This document shows, piece by piece, positions 50,757 through 60,800 of a DNA stretch of 64,000 nucleotides (position 1 is its first letter; each line of letters starts with the position of its first letter). The notes beneath the pieces are model-generated. The model was not told the DNA's origin and made no database searches. It saw only the letters and a list, made by a program, of their open reading frames with translations. The DNA comes from JBFLVU01 sp964589625 (GTDB lineage: Bacteria; Acidobacteriota; UBA4820; DSQY01), in assembly GCA_964589625.1 (NCBI GenBank), contig CAZPSH010000010.1, positions 1 to 64,000 of the forward strand, given 5' to 3'. The position numbers and the translations under genes are program-made.

Positions 50757-51707
50757 TCACCTCCTCCCATCCTCCCTTCCTCCCGTGACGTGGTGCTTCA
50801 CCGTCATGGCGCCGAGGGCGATGGAGAGCATCTTGGCCTCGGGTGTGTCGGAGCGGCTGGGGATCAGTACCGGCGCCGCCGCGCCCATGATGACGTGGGC
50901 CAGGCGCAGCTTGGCGAAGTAGGTGGTGGACTTGGCGAGGAGGTTGGCGGACACGATGTCCGGGCAGAGGAGGATGTCGGCCCGGCCCGCCACGTCCCCG
51001 GCGTGGCCCTTCTTCGCAACGGCCTCGGGAGAAATGGCGAGGTCGAGGCTCAAGGGGCCTTCCACCTCGCAGTCCGCGATCTGGCCGCAGTGGGCCATGC
51101 GCGTCAGGGCTGCCGCGTCCATGCTGGGGGCGTGGCCCGGAAGGACGTTTTCCACAGCCGAGAGCACGGCCACGCGGGGGCGGGCGCACCCGATCTTGTG
51201 GTAGAGCGTCACGGCGTTCTCGAGGATCTGGCGCTTGGCGGCCAAGTCCGGCTGGAGGTTGATGCCCCCGTCGGTGATGCAGACCAGGCGCACCCCGTCT
51301 TTGCACGGGCACTCGAAGAGAAAGGCATCGGAGAGGAGGTGGCCCGTCCTGAGCCCGTTCTCCCGGTCGAGGACGGCGTGCATGAGCGTCCCCGTCTGGG
51401 TCTTTCCCTTGAGGAGGATCTGGCCCTCGCCCGAGCGGACGATCTCTACGGCCCTCCGGACGGCGCTCTCTTCGTCGGGGGCATCGGCGATCTCCGCGTG
51501 CTGAAGGCGTTTCGGGAGAGCGTCGATGGCCGGTCCAATGAGGCCCGGATCCCCCACAAGGATGCTCCGCGCCAGCCCCTTCTCCTCGGCGGCGAGGAGG
51601 GCCGACAGCGCGGCCGCGTCCTGGCCGCAGGCCACCACGACGGTGTAGGGCGCCCGCTTCAACGCCGCTTCGAGGACCTTGTCGAACTCAGTGAGCCGGA
51701 CGGACAT
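50757..51707 (-). CDS. ptb: Phosphate butyryltransferase (Ptb)
   Basis: This 316-aa phosphate acyltransferase has GQDAAALSALL, GKTQTGTLMHAVLD, DGGINLQPDL and VSANLLAKSTTYF. It converts an acyl-CoA plus phosphate to acyl phosphate, the substrate of Buk. Butyryl-, isobutyryl- or aryl-acyl-CoA are all possible; the iorAB neighbours favour acyl-CoAs from amino-acid-derived 2-oxoacids. ATG 51707 was chosen over TTG 51713. It overlaps iorB by 20 bp. Confidence 0.9.
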   Translation of the reverse strand: MSVRLTEFDKVLEAALKRAPYTVVVACGQDAAALSALLAAEEKGLARSILVGDPGLIGPAIDALPKRLQHAEIADAPDEESAVRRAVEIVRSGEGQILLKGKTQTGTLMHAVLDRENGLRTGHLLSDAFLFECPCKDGVRLVCITDGGINLQPDLAAKRQILENAVTLYHKIGCARPRVAVLSAVENVLPGHAPSMDAAALTRMAHCGQIADCEVEGPLSLDLAISPEAVAKKGHAGDVAGRADILLCPDIVSANLLAKSTTYFAKLRLAHVIMGAAAPVLIPSRSDTPEAKMLSIALGAMTVKHHVTGGREDGRR

Positions 51708-52278
51708 GTTCAACCCCTCTGCGAAACGCCTTCAGGCATGCGGCCTGGATCTTCTTGGGGAAGCGTTGGCCGATGGCGGCCTCCCAATTGGCGTCGGTCA
51801 TGGACAGCTTCGGGGACAAGGCCCCGAGGAGGATGAGGTTGACCATGCGCAGGTCCCCCTCTTCGCGGGCGATGGTCACCGCGTCCACCCAGACGAGATT
51901 CGGAGCCTTCGCGGCGAGGACCCCGTCGATGTCGGGAACGTAGCCCGAGTCCTTCTTGAGATTCTGCGTCAGGGGCGGGATCTCCAGCGGGCAGACGTAG
52001 GCCGTGCCGTCGGGGCGCAAGTAGTCCAGATAACGCAGGGCCTCGAGCTTCTCGAAGGCCACGAGGAAGTGGGCCCCGCCCCTCGGGATCAGGGAGGAGG
52101 GCACCTCGGGGCCGATCCGCACGTGGGTGTCCACATTCCCCCCGCGCTGGGCCATGCCGTGAACCTCGCTCATCTTCACGTCCAGTCCCGCATCCACCGC
52201 CGCCAGGGCGAGGACGCGGCTACTGGTCAGGATGCCCTGCCCCCCCACGCCCGCAAACAGGATGTTTGTGATCTCCAT
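51688..52278 (-). CDS. iorB: Indolepyruvate:ferredoxin oxidoreductase beta subunit
   Basis: This 196-aa protein of the gamma-domain 2-oxoacid:ferredoxin oxidoreductase fold has ILFAGVGGQGILTSS, SEVHGMAQRGGNVDTHVR and GAHFLVAFEKLEALRY. With IorA it oxidises aryl pyruvates (indole-, phenyl-, hydroxyphenylpyruvate) to aryl-acetyl-CoA, CO2 and reduced ferredoxin. GGGGAGAAGG precedes ATG 52278. It lies between iorA and ptb, 128 bp after the iorA stop. Confidence 0.9.
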   Translation of the reverse strand: MEITNILFAGVGGQGILTSSRVLALAAVDAGLDVKMSEVHGMAQRGGNVDTHVRIGPEVPSSLIPRGGAHFLVAFEKLEALRYLDYLRPDGTAYVCPLEIPPLTQNLKKDSGYVPDIDGVLAAKAPNLVWVDAVTIAREEGDLRMVNLILLGALSPKLSMTDANWEAAIGQRFPKKIQAACLKAFRRGVEHVRPAH

Positions 52279-52398
52279 GTCCTTCTCCCCATCAGGGCTC
52301 GTTCTTCGTGCCGAGCCTCCCCATCCTGCAGTCCGCGAGTCGGGCGGGCCGGACCCGGACGAATCGGGAACGACTTCCAGCCTGGGACCGCCCCGTTC

Positions 52399-52418
52399 GC
52401 GGGGCCTTAGGGCCCCGC
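52399..52418. other. Perfect GC hairpin over the iorA stop codon
   Basis: GCGGGGCC-TTAG-GGCCCCGC is an 8-bp perfect inverted repeat; the iorA TAA (52407-52409) lies in its loop. No T run follows on either strand. It may be a stabilising 3' element or an attenuator between iorA and iorB. Confidence 0.45.
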
Positions 52419-54182
52419 GGGCCCCTTTTCCCCCTGCACGGAGGGCAGGGAGATGCAGCCGGCTTCGCAAACCTGGACACAGACGCCGCATCCGGTGCAG
52501 AGGTCCGGGTCCAGGTCGGGGAAGCCGTCCTTCTCATGGATGCCCATGCATCCCACGCGGATGCACGCCCCGCAACGGTCGCAATTTCCCAGGTGGATCT
52601 CCACGGGAGTGCCTTTGGGGATGCGCCCGCCCAGCAGGCACGGCGCCACGGCCACCACGACGGAGACCTCCGGGGCCTGGAGCTCCTCCTCGAGGACCTT
52701 GCGGGTCCTGTCGAGATCGTAGGGATCCACCTCCACCACGCGCTTCACGCCGAGGGCGCGGCAGACCTCCGCCACGTTCAGCCGGGGCGCATCGTTGCCG
52801 CGGATGTCCTTTCCGGTTCCCGGGTGGGGCTGGCCGCCGGTCATGGCCGTCCAGCGGTTGTCGAGGATGACCAGGGTGGCGTGGCTGCGGTTGACGATCA
52901 TATCCACCAGGGCGGGAATGCCCGAGTGGAAGAAGGTGGAGTCTCCGATGACGCCGAGGGTCTTCCCCTTCTCCTTCGGTCCGCCGAACTTCTCCAGGCC
53001 TTCGGCCATCCCCACCGAGGCGCCCATGCACATACAGGAGTCCATGGCGCCCAGCGGCTTGAGGGCGCCCAGGGTGTAGCATCCGATGTCCCCCATGACG
53101 CGGAGCTTCATCTCCCGGAAGAGGGTGAACATGCCGCGGTGGCTGCAACCGGGGCAGAGTGTGGGGGGCCGTGTGAGAATCCTGACGCCTCCGAGGTCCA
53201 CCGTGACCGCGCTCTTGGATGCGCCAAGGAGGGCCGTCTCCACGAGAGGGAGGTTCAGTTCGCCGGTGTACGGGAAGAGCCCGCGCCCACCGTCGATGGC
53301 GATGCCATCGGCCCGGATGGCCTCCTCCAGATAGGGCTCCAGCTCCTCCACGACGTAGAGGCGCTTCACCATACCCGCGAAGCGGCGGATGCGCTCCATT
53401 GGAATGGGGTGGGTGAACCCGAGCTTGAGGATCCAGGCGCCGGGTAGGGATTCGCGGACGTACCCGAAGCTCACGCCGGAGGTGACGACCCCCACCTCGG
53501 AGGTCCCCGCGAGAATTGGGTTCCAGAGGTCGCTCTCCTCGCCGAAGGCCTTGGCCGCTCGCAGGCGCTCCTCCACCTTGTGGCGGCGGCCCCTTGCGTG
53601 GGTCGGGAGCATGACGAACTTGGGAATATCCTTGACGTAGCCCTTGCTCGCCCAATCCACCCGGTCGGCGGGCCGCGCCACCCCCGTCTGGTGGCACACG
53701 CGCGTCGTCATGCGGAGGATCACAGGGGAGTCGAAGCGCTCCGAAAGGGCGAAGGCCTCCCTCGCCATCCAGCGCGATTCGTCCACGTCGTAGGGCTCCA
53801 CCATCAGGACCTTGGCCGCTTTGGCGATGGCCCGGTTGTCCTGCTCGTCCTGGCTGGAGTGCATGCCCGGATCGTCGGCGGAAACCACCACGAGCCCTCC
53901 GCCCACCCCCATGTAGGAGGAGGAGAAGAGGGGGTCGGCGGCCACGTTGAGGCCCACGTGCTTCATCGTTACCAGGGCGCGCGTCCCCGCCAGGGACGCC
54001 CCCACGGCCACCTCGTACCCCACCTTTTCGTTCGGGGCCCACTGGACCACTACGTCCTCATACGCCGCCAGGGCTTCGAGGATCTCCGTGCTGGGCGTGC
54101 CGGGGTAACCCGATCCGAAGCCCACCCGGGCTTCCCAGGCGCCGCGCGCCACGGCCTCATTTCCGAGCATCAGCTTTCGCAT
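52407..54182 (-). CDS. iorA: Indolepyruvate:ferredoxin oxidoreductase alpha subunit
   Basis: This 591-aa TPP enzyme has an N-terminal pyrimidine-binding part (SGYPGTPSTEIL, APNEKVGYEVAVGASLAG), a TPP diphosphate-binding part (MGDIGCYTLG, GDSTFFHSGIPAL, LDNRWTAMTGGQPHPG) and two C-terminal [4Fe-4S] sites (CDRCGACIRVGC, CTGCGVCVQVC). It catalyses oxidative decarboxylation of aryl pyruvates with IorB. GGAGAG precedes ATG 54182. Its start overlaps the buk stop by 13 bp. Confidence 0.94.
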   Translation of the reverse strand: MRKLMLGNEAVARGAWEARVGFGSGYPGTPSTEILEALAAYEDVVVQWAPNEKVGYEVAVGASLAGTRALVTMKHVGLNVAADPLFSSSYMGVGGGLVVVSADDPGMHSSQDEQDNRAIAKAAKVLMVEPYDVDESRWMAREAFALSERFDSPVILRMTTRVCHQTGVARPADRVDWASKGYVKDIPKFVMLPTHARGRRHKVEERLRAAKAFGEESDLWNPILAGTSEVGVVTSGVSFGYVRESLPGAWILKLGFTHPIPMERIRRFAGMVKRLYVVEELEPYLEEAIRADGIAIDGGRGLFPYTGELNLPLVETALLGASKSAVTVDLGGVRILTRPPTLCPGCSHRGMFTLFREMKLRVMGDIGCYTLGALKPLGAMDSCMCMGASVGMAEGLEKFGGPKEKGKTLGVIGDSTFFHSGIPALVDMIVNRSHATLVILDNRWTAMTGGQPHPGTGKDIRGNDAPRLNVAEVCRALGVKRVVEVDPYDLDRTRKVLEEELQAPEVSVVVAVAPCLLGGRIPKGTPVEIHLGNCDRCGACIRVGCMGIHEKDGFPDLDPDLCTGCGVCVQVCEAGCISLPSVQGEKGPAGP

Positions 54183-55246
54183 GTTGTCTCTCCGGGATAG
54201 GGGATGGCCCGTTCCTCCCCCTGCAGGACTCGGAAGGCCCCGGCCGCCAGGGCCTCCATCTCGAACTCGCCGGGGAAGCGGAAGAGGGGGGCGAGGGGGG
54301 CGACCCGGTCGGATACCCACGTGCAAAAGAGGTTTGAATGGGCGAGCCCGCCCGTGAGGACCACCGCGTCCAGCCGGCAGCATAGGACCGTCGCCATGGC
54401 CCCGATCTCCTTGGCCGTCTGGTAGGCCATGGCTTCGTAGACCTCCCGGGCCTTCAGATCGCCCTGGGCGATACGGGATTCCACCTCCAGCGCATCGTGG
54501 GTTCCCAGGTGGGCCATCAAGCCGCCCTCCTTGGTCGTCATGCGCTTGAGGTCGGCGGCGGTAACGGACCCCGAAAAGCACAGTTTGACTAGAGGCTGGG
54601 TGGGGAGGGTGCCCGCCCGGGTCGGGGAGAAGGGGCCTCCCGAGTTGGCGTTGTTGGTATCCACAATGCGCCCGCCCTCCATGGGAACGATGGAAAAGCC
54701 GCCGCCGAGGTGGGCCACCACGAGCCGGCTCTCGGACAGCTTCTTGCCCAGCCGCTCGCAGGCCTTCCGCGCGGCGGCGTGGAGGTTGAGGGCGTGGGAG
54801 AGGGCCTGCCTTGAAAGACCGGGAAGTCCCGTGTACCGGGCCAATGGGATCATCTCGTCCACCGCCACGGGGTCCACCACGAAGGCGGGGATCCCTCTCT
54901 CGGAGGCCAGACCGTGGGCGATAAGGCACCCGAGGTTGGACACGTGCTCGCCCTGGTAGCCCCGGCGGGCGTCCTCGACCATGGCCTCGTTGACGACGAG
55001 AGTCCCGGAAGGAACGGGCCGGATCAGCCCGCCCCGGCCCACCACCGCGTGGAGAGGCTCGGCCCCGTGGCGCGCCAGGAACTCCCGGGCGTCCTGGACC
55101 CTTCCCGGAAGCTGAGCGAGGAGGGGGCCCTTATCGAACGGTGCGGAAACGGTCTCCTCCGCCTCCCGTCCCGCCGTCGAATAGATCGCCAACTTGGTTC
55201 CCGTGCTTCCGGGATTGACGACCAGCACGCGATACAGATTGGCCAT
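54170..55246 (-). CDS. buk: Butyrate kinase (Buk)
   Basis: This 358-aa acetokinase-family enzyme has VVNPGSTGTKLAIY, the phosphate-binding VVAHLGGGFSI, NANSGGPFSPTRAG and VLTGGLAHS. It makes ATP from acyl phosphates (butyryl, isobutyryl or aryl-acetyl). It leads buk-iorA-iorB-ptb and has a sigma70-type promoter (55270-55298). AGGAG precedes ATG 55246. Together the four genes give ATP by substrate-level phosphorylation from 2-oxoacids. Confidence 0.92.
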   Translation of the reverse strand: MANLYRVLVVNPGSTGTKLAIYSTAGREAEETVSAPFDKGPLLAQLPGRVQDAREFLARHGAEPLHAVVGRGGLIRPVPSGTLVVNEAMVEDARRGYQGEHVSNLGCLIAHGLASERGIPAFVVDPVAVDEMIPLARYTGLPGLSRQALSHALNLHAAARKACERLGKKLSESRLVVAHLGGGFSIVPMEGGRIVDTNNANSGGPFSPTRAGTLPTQPLVKLCFSGSVTAADLKRMTTKEGGLMAHLGTHDALEVESRIAQGDLKAREVYEAMAYQTAKEIGAMATVLCCRLDAVVLTGGLAHSNLFCTWVSDRVAPLAPLFRFPGEFEMEALAAGAFRVLQGEERAIPYPGETTCES

Positions 55247-55269
55247 CGCAGTCTCCTGCGCAAGGGATG

Positions 55270-55298
55270 ATGGTAAGGGCCCCGCTCCCGGCCCACAA
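55270..55298 (-). promoter_or_regulatory. Sigma70 promoter of the buk-iorAB-ptb operon
   Basis: On the minus strand TTGTGG (55293-55298), a 17-bp spacer and TACCAT (55270-55275), about 24 bp before the buk ATG. Confidence 0.5.
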
Positions 55299-55352
55299 GG
55301 CTTGATCCCAAGCCCTTTGTGCATTGGGGCTTATCACGCCCACCCGGCGGCA

Positions 55353-55382
55353 TTGGCTCGGCCCCGGCCCTGGACGTACAAT
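55353..55382 (+). promoter_or_regulatory. Sigma70 promoter of the GAF/PAS histidine kinase
   Basis: TTGGCT (55353-55358), an 18-bp spacer and TACAAT (55377-55382), divergent from the buk promoter. Confidence 0.5.
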
Positions 55383-55433
55383 GGGTGTGCCTCCGGCCAT
55401 CGGAGGACCGAAGGTTTCGTCCGGAGAGGGCCC

Positions 55434-57044
55434 ATGACGGATCAGGAAGCACCGCCCGCACCCGATGAAATCCGACGCCTGAGGGAAGCCAACGAGGCCC
55501 TTTGGGCAGTCTTCGGGCTCGGGCACGCCGTCGGGCAGGCCGGGGGGCCCGGCGACATGGCCTGCGCCACTCACGAGGTGGCCAGGAGGGTGCTTTCCGT
55601 CACCTGCACCGGGCTTGTGCTCCTCGGGAACGAGGGCGCCCGCGCCTTCCTGTGCCGCGAGACTCCCGAGGCAGTATCCCTGGCGGTTCCGCCGGAGGAA
55701 TGGTTTTCCCTCTTCCCCGGGGAGCGTGCCCATTGGTCGGTGGGGGAGCCGCCGTCCGCCCGGGTGGCGGCCCTTCTCGGCGCGCCGCCCTCCGCGGGCA
55801 TGGCCCGAAGCCTGGGGGCCCCGGGCATTCCCGGAGCCCAGCTGGTGGCCCTTCGGCCCACCCCCTTTTCGGACCTCGAACAGGGCCTCTTCGCACGGAT
55901 GGCCGACTTCTTGTTCACCGCCCTGGCCCGTTGGGAGCAGGTGGAGGGGGTCCGCCGAAAGTCCCGCCAGGTGGCGGATCTCTTCGTTCTCCTCGCCCAG
56001 GAGAAGGAGCGTCTCGATAACGTCATGAGGAGCGTCCCCGTGGGGCTTCTCCTGACCGACCTCTCGGGGTCCATCTCCCTCATCAATGACGCCGCCGCCC
56101 AAGCATTGGGCCTCTCCCCCGTGGAGGTCCGGGAGAACAAGATCTTTGGGAGCCGCCCGGCGGGGAAGGTCATCCTCGGCCTCCTCCGCAAGGCCCAGGC
56201 CGAGGGAAAGACCGTGTCCACCCCGTACGAGGTGGAGGGGCGCTGGTTTCAAGTCCAGGTTCTGCCCTGGCCCGGCGGGGAACTTTTCCTCGTGGTCACG
56301 CAGGACATCCACGAGTGGGTGGGCCTCAACCGATCCCGGGAAGACCTGATCTCCATCATTTCCCACGAGGTCAAGAATCCCCTCTCCGCCATCATCAACG
56401 CCGCCGATCTCCTGTCGGGCGGACGGCCGGGCCCCCTCACGGACCACCAAGCCCGGATCGCCGCCCTGATCCTCGAGAACGGCCGAAACATCCGCAACCT
56501 CTTGGACGACGTGGTCCGCCTCAGCCGGGTCCACTACGCCCAGGGACAGGCCGAGAGCGTGGACGTGAAGGCCCTCATCGAACGACTGCGGGACGGGGCG
56601 AGCGACACGATCCAGGGGAAGCTCCTCACCTGGAGGGAGGATCTTCAGGACGCCCACATCACCTGCGACGGACGGATGCTCGAGAACCTCGTGGCCAACC
56701 TCGTCGGGAACGCCATCAAGTACTCGGCCATCGGGGGCGCCGTGGGCGTTCGCCTTCGCCGCGATGGGGAGCGGATCGCCTTTCGGGTACTCGACGACGG
56801 TCCGGGGATCCCGGCCTCGGAGAGGGCGTCGATTTTCACCCCCTTCTTCCGGGCGAGCAACGTCCGCAACCTCGTGGGCGGAACGGGGCTCGGCCTCGTG
56901 ATCGCGAAGAACGTGGCCGAGAGGCTGGGGGGGCGGTTGGAATGCGCCTCCCCACTCACCGAGGAAGACCGGGCCTTTCTCGGAAGCGCCGTGCCGTCGC
57001 GTCCGGGAACCGCCTTCGAGGCCGTCCTCCCCGCCACCGAGTAG
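55434..57044 (+). CDS. GAF/PAS sensor histidine kinase
   Basis: This 536-aa cytoplasmic kinase has a divergent GAF-like domain (about 20-185), a PAS domain (about 195-295), HisKA with the phospho-His in SIISHEVKNP, and HATPase (NLVGNAIKYS, DDGPGIPASE, GGTGLGLVIAKN). No membrane helix is seen. GGAGAGGG precedes ATG 55434. The response-regulator gene begins 8 bp after the stop, so they form a two-component pair. Confidence 0.92.
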   Translation: MTDQEAPPAPDEIRRLREANEALWAVFGLGHAVGQAGGPGDMACATHEVARRVLSVTCTGLVLLGNEGARAFLCRETPEAVSLAVPPEEWFSLFPGERAHWSVGEPPSARVAALLGAPPSAGMARSLGAPGIPGAQLVALRPTPFSDLEQGLFARMADFLFTALARWEQVEGVRRKSRQVADLFVLLAQEKERLDNVMRSVPVGLLLTDLSGSISLINDAAAQALGLSPVEVRENKIFGSRPAGKVILGLLRKAQAEGKTVSTPYEVEGRWFQVQVLPWPGGELFLVVTQDIHEWVGLNRSREDLISIISHEVKNPLSAIINAADLLSGGRPGPLTDHQARIAALILENGRNIRNLLDDVVRLSRVHYAQGQAESVDVKALIERLRDGASDTIQGKLLTWREDLQDAHITCDGRMLENLVANLVGNAIKYSAIGGAVGVRLRRDGERIAFRVLDDGPGIPASERASIFTPFFRASNVRNLVGGTGLGLVIAKNVAERLGGRLECASPLTEEDRAFLGSAVPSRPGTAFEAVLPATE

Positions 57045-57052
57045 GAGCCGCC

Positions 57053-57829
57053 ATGCGCCAGAGACTGGTCATCGCCGACGACAACCGGGCCATCACCGAA
57101 GTGTTGAAGCTGAACTTCGACCTTCTGGGCTACGACGTCCACGTGGCTTCGGACGGAGAGGAGGCCGAAGAGGCCTTCCGCCGGATGCGGCCGGACCTCA
57201 TGATCCTCGACGTCATGATGCCCAAGAAGAACGGCTACCAGGTGTGCCGGGACCTCAAACGGGAAGCGGACCTGGCCCGGATCCCCATCATCCTCCTCAC
57301 GGCAAAGAGCCTGAAGGAAGACGTGTACTGGGGCTACGACTGCGGTGCGGACGCCTACGTCACCAAGCCCTACGATCCCCACCAGTTGGAGCTCCTGGTG
57401 GACCAGCTCATCCGTGAGGCCGCCTCCGAACAGCGTTCCACGGCTTGGACGGGGCTTCCCGACGCCTCGCGGATGGAAACCGAGTACCGGGCGCGGCTGG
57501 AGGCAGGGGCCCCCTGCCTCCTTCTCCGTGTCCGCTTCGCTCCGTCTTTTTCCGAGGGCTTCGCCCTGCGGGCGGGGGCCTCCCGCCTCAAGGATCTCCT
57601 GCACAGGACCGCATGGCTCCTACACGAGGTGGTGCAGCAATGCACGGCCGCGGGGGCCGTCGGGCAGTCCCCCGACGATCGTTTCTGGATCGTGCTCCAC
57701 CCCTCCGAGGCCCAGGATCTCCGGTCGAAGTTCAAGGAAAAGCTGAAGGAAATCGCGGCCTCCGGCGCGGAGGATGAGGGGCCGACGCTGGAGTGGGACG
57801 AAGCCGACCCGCCGCCCGCGGGCGGATAG
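57053..57829 (+). CDS. Response regulator with non-DNA-binding C-terminal domain
   Basis: This 258-aa protein has an N-terminal receiver (DDNRAIT, phospho-Asp in LMILDVMMPKKNGYQ, LLTAK, VTKPYDP) followed by about 130 residues with no helix-turn-helix, GGDEF or HD signature. The C-terminal part has RLKDLLHRTAWLLHEVVQQC and DDRFWIVLHPSE, faintly like a degenerate cyclase fold. GGAG precedes ATG 57053. It is the partner of the upstream kinase. Convergent with the big sensor; 6 bp separate the genes. Confidence 0.85.
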   Translation: MRQRLVIADDNRAITEVLKLNFDLLGYDVHVASDGEEAEEAFRRMRPDLMILDVMMPKKNGYQVCRDLKREADLARIPIILLTAKSLKEDVYWGYDCGADAYVTKPYDPHQLELLVDQLIREAASEQRSTAWTGLPDASRMETEYRARLEAGAPCLLLRVRFAPSFSEGFALRAGASRLKDLLHRTAWLLHEVVQQCTAAGAVGQSPDDRFWIVLHPSEAQDLRSKFKEKLKEIAASGAEDEGPTLEWDEADPPPAGG

Positions 57830-57835
57830 CTCGCC

Positions 57836-60800
57836 CTACTCGGGGGTCTGGGGACCGGCGCCCGCCCCGCCCAAGCCCCCGGGGATCCGCCTCGACACAC
57901 CGAGGACCGAGCTCACCGTTCCGTCGGCCTCCCGGATCGGGATGAGCTGGGTATCCAGCCACAGCATCCCCACGGGGAACTCGAGTTCCTCCACGCGAAC
58001 GAGCACCTCTCCGGTCTGGAAAGCTCTCCCGAGGCTGGCCTTCATCTGTTGGAGCGTGGCGCCCCTAAAGAGGCCGTCGAGCGGGAGGCCGGCCACCTCC
58101 TCGGGCCTACGCCTCAGGGCGGCGGCCGTTGCAGGATTCGCGTAGGTCACCCTCCCCTCCCGGCCCACGATGAAGATGAGGTCCCTGGCCGACTTGGCCA
58201 GGCTCCCGAAGATCCGGACCTTTCTTTCCAGGTCCTCGCGCGTCTGGACCTCATCGCCCACGTCCCGGACGACCCCCACGAAGCCCTCGGGGGCCCCCGC
58301 CTCGTCCCTGAGGAGTGCCGCGTTGATCTCGGCTGGGAAGGGCCGGCCGTCCCTCCGAAGCACGTTTGCCCGGAAGTTCCGGACCTCCTCGCCTTGCAGG
58401 ACCTGGGCCATCGCCTTCCCGACGGGCTCCCGCTCCCCCTCGGAAACCATTTCGAAAACGGACCGTCCGACCAGTTCTTCATGAGAGCGGGCACCCCATA
58501 TCTCCAACGTGCGGCGGTTCACCACCGTGATCCGGCCGGAGAGGTCTGCTACGAAGGTGGCCTCGGGGGAGGCTTCCAGGAGGGTTCTATACCGGGACTC
58601 CTGGGCGCGGAGGCTGACCTCGGCCTCCTTCAGGGAGGTGACGTCCGTCCCGTGGGAGAGGACCACGCTCACCCGTCCGTGGGCGTCCAGGACCGGCCGG
58701 TTGGTCCAGGCCACCCAGACCCTCCGTTCGTCCCTCGTCATGTTTTGGTTGATATTGGAGGCGAAGGCGTTGGGATCCGCGGCGATGCGCTTGAGGAGGT
58801 CCTCCAGGTCCCTTCCGGTGGACTCCTCCTTGGGGACGATGGTCCCGATGAGACTCCGGCCGAGAATCTCCTCCCGTTTGAACCCGAAGAACTCCTCCGC
58901 GAACTCGTTCCAGTACGTGACGATGAGATCGGGCGTGAAGGTAAGAACGATGCCTCGGGCGTTCTCCACGAGCGCGCGGTATCTCCCTTCGCTGGCCTGA
59001 AGGGCATTCCGGCTCGCCTCGAGTTCGGCCAGGGTGCCGTGGAGGTCCTCGATGCTGCGCTTGGCTTCCTCGTACAGGGCCGCATTCACGACCGCCATCG
59101 TGGCATGGCGGGCGAAGATCTCGAGGACCTCCACGCCGTCCGGGGAGAAGGCCTCCGAGTTCCCGGAGTAGAAGGTGGCGACGCCGCGCACCACGTCCTC
59201 ATGGAGCATGGGCACTGCGCACACGCACCGGAAGCCGCGCCTTTCCGCCTCCTCCCGCCAGGGGGCGAAGTCGGGCTCTTCGGTCTTCATGATGACGGGC
59301 CGGCGGAGCTTGATGGCCCGCCCGGCGGGACCCAGAGCCCGCGGGGATTCGTCCCAGCGGACACGAACGCTCTCCGAGTATCCCTCGTCCCTCCCGGCGG
59401 AGGCCAGGATCCGGACTTCGGTGCTTTCGGGCACCACGAGTCCCATCCAGACGAGGTCCACGCCGAAGATCTCGACGGCCACGCGGCACATCAGGCTTAC
59501 GGATTCACCCATGTCCAGCGAACCCGCCATGGCCTGCGACGAGGCCAGGAGGGCCAGGAGCTGGCGATTCCTCCTTTGCTGGGCCTCCTCGGCCCCTCGC
59601 CGGTCGGTGACGTCGCGCGCCACGCCGAAGAACCCGACCACCCGTCCGAGGGGATCCGCCTCCGGAACGGCATGGTCCTCCAACCATCGGTAGGTCTTGG
59701 TCACCGCGTGCAGGAAGCGGTATTCGACCGTGAACGGCCTCCCCTCTTCCCGGAGGACCTGGACGGACCGCCTCACCAGTCCGACGTCGTCGGGGTGGAC
59801 CGCACCGATCCAACCGCCCTCCTGGCCCAGAATCTCCTCCGGGGAGAAACCCAGGATCTCCCGCACCTTTGGGCTCACGAACTGGACCTGGGGGGCCGGT
59901 GGATCCCCCTCCAGCACGCTGTAGTAAACGATCTCGCTCACGTTCTGCAGGATGAGTTCCACCTGCACATTGCGCCGGCGGAGCTCCTCCTCCACGCGCT
60001 TTCGGTCCGTCACGTCGATGGCCGTGGCCAGGCCCGCCGGCCGCCCCTCGTACTGGATTGCGGCGGCCGTGAAGTCGAGCCAACGCACATCGCCCGATTT
60101 CGTCACGATCTTGAACTCGTAATGGCGAGGCACGGGCTCGCCGCGCTGGCGGGCGATGCCTCTTTCTCTGACCATGTCGCGGTGGTCCGGGTGGACGAGG
60201 TCCCAGAAGTGGACCTTCAGCATCTCCTCCCGGCTGTAGCCGCTGATCAGTTCCGTGGCCCTGTTGACGTACCTCAGGCGCTCGCCCTGGTAAATCATAA
60301 TGGCCGCCTCGGTGCTCTCGGCGAGTCCGCGGAAGAGCGATTCGCTCTCCTTCACCGCAAGCTCCGCGAGGCGCCTCTCGGTGATGTCACGGCAGTTCAC
60401 GACAATCCCTCCCACGGCCGGATCCGCCAGGAGGTTTGTCACGATGGCGGAGAAGATGCGAAGGCTGCCGTTCTTGTGACGTACGCGGTACTCGACGGCG
60501 GGCAGGGAGGCGCCGGGCGCCTTGAGGGACCGGCGCACCACGTCCTGGATCACCCCCACATCTTCCGGGGCGACATGGTCCGTGGCCAGGGTCCCGAGGA
60601 GCTCCTCCACCGGGTATCCGGTCCAAGCGGTCACGGAGGGTGTGATGTACAGGACGCGGCCTTCGACGCTGAACACGATCACGACGTCGTGGGTGTTCTC
60701 GATGAGCGTGCGAAACCGGCGTTCGCTTTCCCTCAAACGGCGCTCCGCCTCGGCCCGGTCGGTGACGTCCCTTCCGACGCCCACGATGGCCTGCACCCGG

